Assembly (NCBI GenBank): GCA_052400625.1 | Contig: JBQTGH010000004.1 | Direction: 5' to 3' (one strand) | Length of the DNA stretch: 64,000 nt | Source: Thermophagus sp052400625 | GTDB lineage: Bacteria > Bacteroidota > Bacteroidia > Bacteroidales > Marinilabiliaceae | Part shown: positions 46,725 to 54,158 of the stretch, piece after piece | How the letters are laid out: each line of letters opens with the position of its first letter | Position numbering within the stretch: the first letter of the stretch is position 1 | Program-made: the position numbers and the translations under genes | The notes under the pieces: model-generated | Told to the model about the DNA's origin: nothing | Databases searched by the model: none | Seen by the model: the letters and a program-made list of their open reading frames with translations, nothing else

Positions 46725-48419
46725 TTATTCAACAAACACGATATAAGCCCCTTCTACGACTAGTGCACAATTTAAATCAGAGCTATCAACTGTAATCCCC
46801 TCATAACTTTGGAAATGTGCTTCTCCGTATACGTAAGTAACATTATAAAGCACATCTGCTGTATTGTCACCATTGTTTGTAATGGTGATGACTATCTTAG
46901 ACCCATTAATGTTTGAGGTAAAAACATCCCAATTCCAATCATTTGTTAAGGTAGCAGTGCTAAAACCATCTCCCCATCCGAAGTTATCCATTCTAACTAC
47001 CCCATATTCAGTCATGTCAGCTTTGCGAAGTATCGTGCTGGGGCTGTGCCAATTTTCAATGTTGTCCGAGTAACAATACATGGTAAGAGTTTTACTCTCC
47101 CCTGATGCGACTGAATAGTCATCAGAAAATTCCGTCCACCAAGCGGTCGAAAAGTCAGTAGCACCGACCTGACCGACCCCTTTTACAAGTGTCAATGGAA
47201 CAGTAGTAGTTACCGTGCTTGTAGCCCCAACATAGGAAATTACAGCATTCTGAGAACCTTCTACAGCAGGAATCTTACCGAAATCAAGCGTTTCATTCGC
47301 TAAGACAGATGTTGTTTCGTCTGAATAAGTACCAGTTACGACCATACCTTTAGGGTTGAACAGAATGGAATCACTATTAAAAAAATAGTATGTTGAAATG
47401 TCTGGTAAAGTAGTAACCTCAATACTTGATACGTAGTTGGTTACTTCCAGCGTATAATAGGTTGAAACAGCCTGGGTGTATTCACCTTGCTTAGTTAAGT
47501 TATAAGAAACTATTACAGTCTTTTCACCCAATGAGGTCATATCAGGAATAACGTTGAATGATAAATCGGCAGTATCAACCTGCGTAGAAGAACCGTCTTC
47601 GAAAGTAACAGTAGCTATTGCATCACCCCAGAAGTCTTCATCACCTATTTCAACAAATGCAGGCATTCCATCAACAGTGATTGAAACCGGATTAACGTCT
47701 TCTACAGAAGTGACTTTAGAAGGTAGGAGAAATGCTTTTTTCATCTCAAAATGGCTGCCATCACAAACTAAAAAAGCCACGATATCTTCAGTGACGGAAA
47801 CCGGTTGTTGATAGGTCTCGACCAGTTCTACCTCATTTATCCCAATGGCAGTGGCGGTTACAAAGGCAATCCCCGTAGGAGAATGGTCAATTTCCAAAGT
47901 AACATACGCTCCTTGCATGGTACTGCGAAAGTCGTTCCAGATATCACCATCTCCATCAAGATCCGGGTAGTTATGGGAGATCATGCTCAGATCAAAATCA
48001 TCGTTACCCCATCCGTATGCATCCGAGCGAAGAACAAAATACTCTGCATAGTCATCCGCATCGCGATCTGCTACATTGACCAAAGCAAGACTCCAGTTAT
48101 TCCAATTGTTATCACCAGAGCTGTGGTTTACAAACTCCAAATGCAGAAGCTTGTTGGTAGGAATGGTGAAATAGTCAGAGAATTCAGCCCACCAAGCGGC
48201 ACTATTATCTTCTGGTCCGACAATTGCCTTAGCAATGTCAATGTATGTAGTGTCACCTGTATCTATACTTGCTTTCGCATCTGCAATGGAATCGATTCTA
48301 CTCTGCAGGTCAGTAGGCGCATCTATTGAATAAGAATCTAATTTCTCGCATCCAACTAGGCCCAATACTGCCATTAACGCTGCGCACAAGGCACAACTCA
48401 TTAGTTTTGTTGTTTTCAT
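46725..48419 (-). CDS. Probable surface glycan-binding lipoprotein with duplicated module
   Basis: First gene of the utilisation operon; I do not recognise a named family for the whole protein. The 564 residues begin with a lipoprotein signal ending LGLVGCEK (Cys24). Two similar modules are visible at about 70-230 and 420-564: each starts AWW-x-EFSD, continues with an Asn/Trp-rich strand (NNWNNWSLAL; NIENWHSPSTIL) and an R-x-D-x-[FY]-GWG[ND] segment, and ends in a similar strand. Between them lie two Ig-like repeats (about 235-330 and 332-412). Paired aromatic-rich beta modules on a lipoprotein next to SusCD fit a surface glycan-binding protein. Binding is inferred, not shown. Confidence 0.65.
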   Translation of the reverse strand: MKTTKLMSCALCAALMAVLGLVGCEKLDSYSIDAPTDLQSRIDSIADAKASIDTGDTTYIDIAKAIVGPEDNSAAWWAEFSDYFTIPTNKLLHLEFVNHSSGDNNWNNWSLALVNVADRDADDYAEYFVLRSDAYGWGNDDFDLSMISHNYPDLDGDGDIWNDFRSTMQGAYVTLEIDHSPTGIAFVTATAIGINEVELVETYQQPVSVTEDIVAFLVCDGSHFEMKKAFLLPSKVTSVEDVNPVSITVDGMPAFVEIGDEDFWGDAIATVTFEDGSSTQVDTADLSFNVIPDMTSLGEKTVIVSYNLTKQGEYTQAVSTYYTLEVTNYVSSIEVTTLPDISTYYFFNSDSILFNPKGMVVTGTYSDETTSVLANETLDFGKIPAVEGSQNAVISYVGATSTVTTTVPLTLVKGVGQVGATDFSTAWWTEFSDDYSVASGESKTLTMYCYSDNIENWHSPSTILRKADMTEYGVVRMDNFGWGDGFSTATLTNDWNWDVFTSNINGSKIVITITNNGDNTADVLYNVTYVYGEAHFQSYEGITVDSSDLNCALVVEGAYIVFVE

Positions 48420-49038
48420 AAATCATTTTTATTTATTCTTGTTTGTATTTTACGTCGGTTTTGGTAGACTAATATTTCGACTCTTGCTTTAATGTAATAG
48501 CAATTGTACACAGTATAAGAACTGACAATAAACTACCAATTGAGCACACATTTTCACTCTAGTCGCTGTACTCAAATTTTGATACGCCAATTGTCACACT
48601 ATTTTCGACAAATGAATGATTCGTATTCTTCATTATTTTGATGAGAACTAAAAAGTTGGTTAAAACTGTTTTCTATTGCTAATTTACGCTGGCATTATCA
48701 TTTTTGAGTGGACGAATGATTCTAAGAAGTGGATACAGAGGTAAATTGTAAAGGATGTTTAAAATATAACCAAAAACAAGAAGGGCTTAAAAATAAAGAG
48801 CTATACAGCATTTTTAGGCAAGAGTATTGAATTGTCCACTTTTAGATAAACAAATATCCCCCTCTATCTATACATTTTTTTAGAAAACGAAGGTGCGGTT
48901 TACTATAAAATCTAATCCAAAGTTGTTCCTGAATTGTATAAATAGATGTTAATATTAAGAATTACTATTCCTGCTTCGTTTTTATATCTTATGCCAAACG
49001 AACAGCCCCACAAAAAGGGAAAAAGAAAATCCATCAAG
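48420..49038. other. Leader and control region of the polysaccharide-utilisation operon
   Basis: About 620 bp without a gene I can support. It must contain the promoter of the minus-strand operon starting at 48419, but I find no clean TTTG-N19-TAnnTTTG match there, so the operon may depend on an activator or a dedicated sigma factor. No hybrid two-component, SusR-type or ECF/FecR regulator gene adjoins the operon. Confidence 0.3.
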
Positions 49039-49065
49039 AAAAAAGGCTGCCCACTTGGACAGCCT
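49039..49065 (-). terminator. Terminator of the NagB-LmbE gene
   Basis: Read on the minus strand, AGGCTGTCC (49065-49057) pairs with 49052-49044 with one C-A mismatch, loop of 4, followed by TTTTTT. It lies 73 bp beyond the stop codon at 49138 and separates this gene from the polysaccharide-utilisation operon. Confidence 0.75.
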
Positions 49066-49137
49066 CTAATCAATAAGCTTATAGCTGAGTTTTCAAACAA
49101 TTACACTCAACTCAAATACAACACATTAAATCCTTGA

Positions 49138-51084
49138 TTATTTCAAAAAAGACTCTTCATCATCGATCGGATATCGAACAAAAGCTTCAATAGCCTCATA
49201 TTCGGTTAATCCCAGTTTATCATAGAGTCTTGCGGTAGCTCGGTTACGATCCTCTGCCCTCTGCCAGAATTCACGTCTGTCTTTGCCAGGAAAAACAGGG
49301 AAATCTTTTTGTGACTGATGTTTAAAAATCGCCTTGCGTTTTCGCATCAATTCATCAGGGCTGATTGGTACGGCCATTTCAATATCTTCAATATCCCATT
49401 CTTGCCAAGCTCCGCGATAAAGCCACACATAACAGTCCTTCAGCCATTCATCGCCATCATCTTTTATCTTTCGCAGAGCAGCCAGGATGATTTGAAGGCA
49501 TACCTCATGAGTTCCGTGTGGATCTTGGAGGTCACCCGCAGCAAATATTTGATGTGGTTGAATTTTTCTCAGAAGATCTATTACGATTTGTACATCCTTT
49601 TCCGACATAGGTTTCTTCCGGATCTCTCCTGTTTCATAAAACGGCAGGTAAAGAAAATGAACGTTCTCTTCTTTCACTCCACAGAAACGACATGCCGCCT
49701 GAGCTTCTCCTTGTCTTATCAATCGTTTAATATCTTTAACAAATGGGGTATCCACATCTTCCGGCTTTTTATTTTTCAGGAATTGAATCAGCCTCTGATG
49801 CTCTTCCTCAATTTTACGACTTTCCTCATCATTGCTTTTCAGCAAATCCACCGCAAAGGTTGAGAACCGAAGAGCATCATCGTCAGCCACGGCTATATTG
49901 CCGGAAGTTTGGTAAGCCACATGTACATCATGGCCCTGATCTGCCAAGCGAAGCAAGGTTCCTCCCATAGAAATCACATCATCGTCAGGGTGAGGACTAA
50001 AAACGAGCGACCTTTTGATCGCCGGCTCAGGACGTTCTGGTCTGCTTTTTTCAAAAGCACCCGGTTTCCCGCCTGGCCATCCGGTAATGGTATCACGAAT
50101 CTGCCCGAAAACTTTGATATTTAAATCATAAGCTTTCCCATAGAAGGCCAGCAGATCGGTCAATCCTTCCGATTTATAATCTTCATCAGTGAGCTTCAAA
50201 ATTGGTTTCCCTGTTTTTAGACTCAGCCATATTACAGCTCTCTTGATCATTTTGGGAGTCCAGTTAACCATACCATAAAGCCATGGTGCTTTATTACGAG
50301 ACAATTCCGCGGTCGCATCATGATCGGAAATAACAAGAACATCATTGTGAAGCTGAAGAAAAGAAGCAGGAACATCCGAAGAAACAGGTCCTTCAATCAT
50401 CTTCTTAACAATTAAAGACTTGTTTTTGCCCCAAGCCGCCAAAACAATTCTTCTGGCACTAAGAATGGTATTAATCCCCATTGTGATAGCTTTGGTTGGA
50501 ACAGCATCTTTATTTCCGAAATCTTTGGCGGCATCCCCAATTGTTACCGGATCCAGTTTTACCAAGCGTGTGGTTGAATTAATTGCTGAGCCCGGTTCAT
50601 TAAAACCGATATGCCCCGATCGTCCAATACCCAACAATTGGAAGTCGATACCACCAAACGACTTAATTTTTTCTTCATATTCGGCACAAAACCCTTCCAT
50701 TTGGGGAAGCTCTACGGTACCGTCGGGGATGTGCACATTTTCACGGGGAATATCGATATGATCAAATAAGTTTTCGTGCATGAATTTCACATAGCTCTGT
50801 TTGCATTCAGGGCTCATGGGGTAATATTCATCCAAATTAAATGTCACTACATTTTTAAAACTCAACCCCTCTTCTTTATGCATCCTTATTAATTCTTTAT
50901 AAATAAGGATCGGTGATGAACCTGTCGCAAGTCCCAATACGGTTTTCTTGCCTTGGGCTTCTTTTTCTTTAATCAAATCGGCAATTATGGTCGCAACAAA
51001 TTTAGCGCCCTCCTCTTTGCTGTTAACAACCTGAAGCGGTAGCTTTTCAATGGACTGCTTCGAAAAATCTACTAATCTTGTCAT
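49138..51084 (-). CDS. Glucosamine-6-phosphate deaminase-like / LmbE (PIG-L) deacetylase fusion
   Basis: Two enzyme domains in one 648-residue cytoplasmic protein. Start 51084 (MTRLVDFSKQ) is preferred over an in-frame codon at 51144, because NagB homology starts there and the candidate operator and promoter lie just upstream. The N-terminal NagB domain (1 to about 275) has GLATGSSP and NLDEYYPM with the base aspartate of the family, but where E. coli has GNDGHIAFNEP this protein has GRSGHIGFNEP, so Asp141 is replaced by Ser. The C-terminal domain (about 360-640) has the metal motif SPHPDDDVISMGG and DPHGTHEVC, typical of PIG-L/LmbE N-deacetylases. It would remove acetyl groups from GlcNAc-type substrates and act on amino-sugar phosphates; the true substrates are open. 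Confidence 0.88.
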   Translation of the reverse strand: MTRLVDFSKQSIEKLPLQVVNSKEEGAKFVATIIADLIKEKEAQGKKTVLGLATGSSPILIYKELIRMHKEEGLSFKNVVTFNLDEYYPMSPECKQSYVKFMHENLFDHIDIPRENVHIPDGTVELPQMEGFCAEYEEKIKSFGGIDFQLLGIGRSGHIGFNEPGSAINSTTRLVKLDPVTIGDAAKDFGNKDAVPTKAITMGINTILSARRIVLAAWGKNKSLIVKKMIEGPVSSDVPASFLQLHNDVLVISDHDATAELSRNKAPWLYGMVNWTPKMIKRAVIWLSLKTGKPILKLTDEDYKSEGLTDLLAFYGKAYDLNIKVFGQIRDTITGWPGGKPGAFEKSRPERPEPAIKRSLVFSPHPDDDVISMGGTLLRLADQGHDVHVAYQTSGNIAVADDDALRFSTFAVDLLKSNDEESRKIEEEHQRLIQFLKNKKPEDVDTPFVKDIKRLIRQGEAQAACRFCGVKEENVHFLYLPFYETGEIRKKPMSEKDVQIVIDLLRKIQPHQIFAAGDLQDPHGTHEVCLQIILAALRKIKDDGDEWLKDCYVWLYRGAWQEWDIEDIEMAVPISPDELMRKRKAIFKHQSQKDFPVFPGKDRREFWQRAEDRNRATARLYDKLGLTEYEAIEAFVRYPIDDEESFLK

Positions 51085-51191
51085 ATGAATTTGTTTTATA
51101 CGTTTAATAACTTGATTAACTAACCACATTGATTTGAAAAACATTTCTCACCGGAAGGAGGTTTTCTTCTTCAAATCAAAAGTATCACGAC

Positions 51192-51208
51192 AACATGTAT
51201 GACGTATT
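51192..51208. promoter_or_regulatory. Candidate GntR operator in the nagB/gntR divergent region
   Basis: AACATGTATGACGTATT, with core GTATGAC (GT-N3-AC, the FadR-subfamily pattern). It matches 15 of 17 bases of a second site at 53926-53942. It lies directly downstream of the -7 element (51210-51217) of the NagB-LmbE gene, where a repressor would block initiation. Confidence 0.5.
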
Positions 51209-51209
51209 G

Positions 51210-51217
51210 CAAAAATA
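51210..51217 (-). promoter_or_regulatory. -7 promoter element of the NagB-LmbE gene
   Basis: TATTTTTGCA read on the minus strand (core 51210-51217), about 125 bp before the start codon at 51084. The candidate operator at 51192-51208 covers the expected transcription start. No -33 TTTG at 19 bp. Confidence 0.4.
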
Positions 51218-51257
51218 AAAGTTCAACATAAAACCTTCATAAACGGAATAAAAAGTC

Positions 51258-51265
51258 TATATTTG
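51258..51265 (+). promoter_or_regulatory. -7 promoter element of the GntR regulator gene
   Basis: TATATTTG fits TAnnTTTG and lies 33 bp before the ATG at 51299. It also argues against translation starting at the earlier in-frame codon at 51263, which falls inside the element. Confidence 0.4.
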
Positions 51266-51298
51266 TGTGTTATTTCTTTAAATTTTCAAGACAGATTG

Positions 51299-52027
51299 AT
51301 GGACGAAATATTCAGTAAAATAGGCACTACGCAGACTTTGAGCCAAAAGATAGAGCGGAAGATTGAAGAGGCTATACGACAAAAAAAACTGGTGCAAGGC
51401 GTCAAACTTCCTTCCGAAAAAGAACTTTGTGAACTCTTTGGAGTAAGTCGTACCGCTCTGAGAGAAGCCCTTCGCCGACTGAATGCCCGGGGCCTCATAG
51501 AAATCCGCAAAGGAAGCGGAATGTATGTCTCTGAGATTAAAATTGAAGATGCCATAAAATCTTTGAATCTTTACTACGACCTGAGTTTTGACTCCAATCT
51601 TATATCTCAGATTATTGAAGTTCGACGTATTTTCGAACCTGAAATTTCTCGTCTGGCGGCCCGTAACCGCAAAGAAGAAGACCTTGTAATATTGAAGGAT
51701 AACATTTCTGATCTTGAACAATGCGACCCAGACAACACCCAACAGGAAGTGGACACCATCAATCGCTTTCACATGAATTTGACAAAAGCTACTGGTAATC
51801 CCATTGTGATCATTAGTCTGGAACCTATTTATTCTCTTCTGCCCCGCATGCGAAATTTCATTTATGCCAACGTGGAAGGGGAAAAGGAGTTTACCATGAA
51901 TGCCCAGAAACAAATTCTTGCGGCCGTTGAGGATCAAGATGAAGACAGGGCTTATCTTGAAACCGAAAAATTGGTCATCAGAAACCATGAGGTTTATGAA
52001 AGATATCTGAAAAAAGTTTTCAAATAA
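51299..52027 (+). CDS. GntR/FadR-family transcriptional regulator (FCD domain)
   Basis: A 242-residue DNA-binding regulator. ATG 51299 (MDEIFSKIGTTQTLSQKIER) is used, as the upstream in-frame codon lies in the promoter. The winged helix (about 15-80) has LPSEKELCELFGVSRTALRE, the standard GntR recognition region. The effector domain (about 95-235) is of the FCD type, with metal-ligand-like D and H in DTINRFHMNLTKATGN and H in VIRNHEVYERYL, but the middle histidine of the family appears to be Gln (AQKQIL). It is divergent from the NagB-LmbE gene and convergent with murQ. Two matching palindrome-like sites in the locus suggest it controls amino-sugar and peptidoglycan salvage; the effector may be an amino-sugar phosphate. 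Confidence 0.88.
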   Translation: MDEIFSKIGTTQTLSQKIERKIEEAIRQKKLVQGVKLPSEKELCELFGVSRTALREALRRLNARGLIEIRKGSGMYVSEIKIEDAIKSLNLYYDLSFDSNLISQIIEVRRIFEPEISRLAARNRKEEDLVILKDNISDLEQCDPDNTQQEVDTINRFHMNLTKATGNPIVIISLEPIYSLLPRMRNFIYANVEGEKEFTMNAQKQILAAVEDQDEDRAYLETEKLVIRNHEVYERYLKKVFK

Positions 52028-52050
52028 CAACCGGGCAGCCCTGACCATAG

Positions 52051-52881
52051 TTATCTTTTTTGGTATTCATCCATAGCTTTTTTCACGGAACCATAACGGA
52101 TCAACAAATCTCTGGCAGTCTCTCTGTCGATTTTTAACTCTTCCATCAGCATACGAGTTCCTCTGTCAATGAGCTTTTGGTTATTAAGCTGCATGTTGAC
52201 CATTTTGTTGCCTTTGACTTTTCCGAGCTTAATCATCAAAGTGGTGGTGATCATGTTAAGAATCATTTTTTGTGCGGTTCCTGCTTTTAAGCGGGTACTT
52301 CCCGTGATAAACTCAGGTCCTACAATTGCTTCAATGGGACATTCTGCCACCTTTGCTATTTCTGAACCGGGATTACAGGTTATACAACCTGTCAGGAGTC
52401 CGTTTTCTCTGGCTTTGCGAATCCCTCCAATCACATAGGGTGTAGTTCCCGACGCAGCAATACCGATTACTGTATCCAATTGATTAATATCTCGCTCGCG
52501 TAATTCTTGCCATGCCATTTCGGGATCATCTTCAGCATTTTCCACAGCTTTTCTGAGGGCCACATCTCCTCCGGCAATCAGCCCTATTACCAGTGTATCA
52601 GGAACACCAAATGTTGGTGGCAACTCAGAAGCATCCAACACCCCCAATCGGCCACTGGTTCCTGCTCCCAGATAAAAAACACGTCCCCCTTGTTTCATTC
52701 GCCCCACAACTCGCTCAATCAGCTTCTCAATTTGAGGAAGAGCCTTTCTTACAGCCAAATGAACCTTAGCATCCTCTTCATTAATACTCCTAATCAGATC
52801 GGCGACTTCCATTTTCTCCAAATTCTTAAATCTGGAAGGCGATTCGGTAATACTGAGCGTAAATTTATTCTTTTCTGACAT
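52051..52881 (-). CDS. murQ: N-acetylmuramic acid 6-phosphate etherase MurQ
   Basis: Cleaves the lactyl ether of MurNAc 6-phosphate to give GlcNAc 6-phosphate and D-lactate. The 276-residue protein is a SIS-domain protein with the family signature GAGTSGRLGVLDASELPPTF (about 72-91, including the conserved glutamate) and GIAASGTTPYVIGGI, plus TGSTRLKAGTAQKMILNMIT near 192-211. It follows the kinase gene by 55 bp, so kinase and etherase would be made together, as in the murTKQ genes of Tannerella forsythia. Confidence 0.95.
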   Translation of the reverse strand: MSEKNKFTLSITESPSRFKNLEKMEVADLIRSINEEDAKVHLAVRKALPQIEKLIERVVGRMKQGGRVFYLGAGTSGRLGVLDASELPPTFGVPDTLVIGLIAGGDVALRKAVENAEDDPEMAWQELRERDINQLDTVIGIAASGTTPYVIGGIRKARENGLLTGCITCNPGSEIAKVAECPIEAIVGPEFITGSTRLKAGTAQKMILNMITTTLMIKLGKVKGNKMVNMQLNNQKLIDRGTRMLMEELKIDRETARDLLIRYGSVKKAMDEYQKR

Positions 52882-52936
52882 TGTTATTCTTTATTACTTG
52901 AATGATATTAAAAACAGAACTACTCTTTATCAACCA

Positions 52937-53776
52937 TTAAACATTGGCATGATAGTCAATTAACCCCGACATAGGTTCTTTGATAATTTTACCGGGGATA
53001 AGCTTTCTTTCCTGCAGGCAGTCTTTCAAGATTTCCTGAAAATAAAAGGCGATGCTTCCTGTGAAATGAACCGGAAGCGTACCTGCCTTTTCATATTGTA
53101 ATACATTCCTTGTCAAAAATTCTTCGAATGAAGTTTTCACCAAGAACCGCAAGGATGGATAAGAAATATATTTGGCAATAAAACGGGTAAAACCTGCCGC
53201 ATACCGATTTGGGAAAGGCTCTTTATAAATATTTCGAAGTATTTCCACCGAATCGATATTATAAAAGCGATAAAACAGATCGATTACTTCCGTGGGCAAT
53301 TGATTTTTCAGGATGTCCGACAAGAGCTTCCTGCCAATGACGGCACCGCTCCCCTCGTCTCCCAGGATAAATCCTAAGGGGGCTACATTTTCCACCACCT
53401 CGGCACCATTATAATAACATGAATTGGAACCGGTACCCAGAATACAAACAATGCCCTCCGCTTTCCCGCATAAGGCATGAGCCGCCGCCATCAAATCGCT
53501 GGTCACTTCCAGGTGATCTGTTTGAAAAAAACGGCTTAATGCTTTGTGTGCAGTTTGATTTATCTCGGGATTGGCGCATCCTGCTCCATAAAAATAAATG
53601 GATTCAAAATGACGCTGCGTAGATCGAAATTCTTCGTTTAACGTTTTTAATATGGTATCTTCGTCCTGGTAGTAAGGGTTTATTCCCTTGGTTTGGATAT
53701 ATTCTGTTTCACCGGTATCGATATTCAGAAGGCCCCAGGTCGTTTTTGTGGATCCGCTATCGGCAATAAGTATCAT
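52937..53776 (-). CDS. MurNAc/GlcNAc kinase, BadF/BadG family (MurK-like)
   Basis: Phosphorylates a free amino sugar using ATP in the cytoplasm. The 279-residue protein has the actin-like ATPase motifs of the BadF/BadG/BcrA family: DSGSTKTTWGLL at 6-17 (phosphate 1), the later LGTGSNSCYYNG with the conserved Gly/Ser, and GFILGDEGSGAVIGRKLL (about 136-153). Relatives act on GlcNAc and MurNAc (MurK of Clostridium acetobutylicum and T. forsythia). Being directly upstream of murQ, MurNAc is the likely substrate, with the 6-phosphate as product; GlcNAc use cannot be excluded. Confidence 0.85.
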   Translation of the reverse strand: MILIADSGSTKTTWGLLNIDTGETEYIQTKGINPYYQDEDTILKTLNEEFRSTQRHFESIYFYGAGCANPEINQTAHKALSRFFQTDHLEVTSDLMAAAHALCGKAEGIVCILGTGSNSCYYNGAEVVENVAPLGFILGDEGSGAVIGRKLLSDILKNQLPTEVIDLFYRFYNIDSVEILRNIYKEPFPNRYAAGFTRFIAKYISYPSLRFLVKTSFEEFLTRNVLQYEKAGTLPVHFTGSIAFYFQEILKDCLQERKLIPGKIIKEPMSGLIDYHANV

Positions 53777-53887
53777 GACACAAAGGATGTATTATATATT
53801 ATACTTTTGGTTTTCCAACCCTTCTTTTTTATCCGGAAGATGCTGTTTTGCTTTAAAAAGAACATTCACTTCCTGCTTTGACGATTG

Positions 53888-53895
53888 CAAAGATA
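53888..53895 (-). promoter_or_regulatory. -7 promoter element of the kinase-murQ unit
   Basis: TATCTTTGCA read on the minus strand (core 53888-53895), 112 bp before the kinase start. The extended TTTGCA form supports it; no -33 TTTG at 19 bp. The candidate GntR site at 53926-53942 lies just upstream of it. Confidence 0.45.
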
Positions 53896-53925
53896 CTAAA
53901 AATTGTTTAGTTTTTCGTATCATAT

Positions 53926-53942
53926 AACATGTATTACATATT
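53926..53942. promoter_or_regulatory. Candidate GntR operator in the kinase/amidase divergent region
   Basis: AACATGTATTACATATT contains the perfect inverted repeat ATGTA-T-TACAT with a GT-N3-AC core. It differs from the site at 51192-51208 at only two positions. It abuts the -33 box (53943-53946) of the amidase operon promoter and lies upstream of the kinase promoter, so one bound dimer could affect both directions. Confidence 0.55.
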
Positions 53943-53973
53943 TTTGTTTCTTTAAAAATTGTTTCTATTTTTG
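53943..53973 (+). promoter_or_regulatory. Promoter of the amidase operon
   Basis: TTTG at 53943-53946, exactly 19 bp, then TATTTTTG at 53966-53973: a perfect match to the Bacteroidetes consensus TTTG-N19-TAnnTTTG. Transcription should begin near 53980, leaving a leader of about 180 bases that holds two hairpins (54062-54081 with a 7-bp stem, and 54101-54117 with a 7-bp stem and 3-base loop). Confidence 0.75.
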
Positions 53974-54158
53974 AACAGCAAAAAACATAGTCCGGGCCTT
54001 TAACAAAAACACATTTTTATATCAATAAAAACTGTTCACCAACCCTTTAAACCCATTTTCCAGTTTTCTGACCGGAAAACTATCAGGATAAAATTGTTTT
54101 AGGAAAATCCTTTTCCTCATTATATTTTACTGGGAATTGTTTCTTTTAGTCTTTTTTT

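Noticed and set aside
48912..49137. Short open frames of 62-63 codons on both strands
   Set aside because: They overlap the terminator hairpin and each other, and show no coding character.
51278..52048. Minus-strand open frame of 256 codons opposite the GntR gene
   Set aside because: Antisense to a protein with a complete GntR winged helix and FCD domain.
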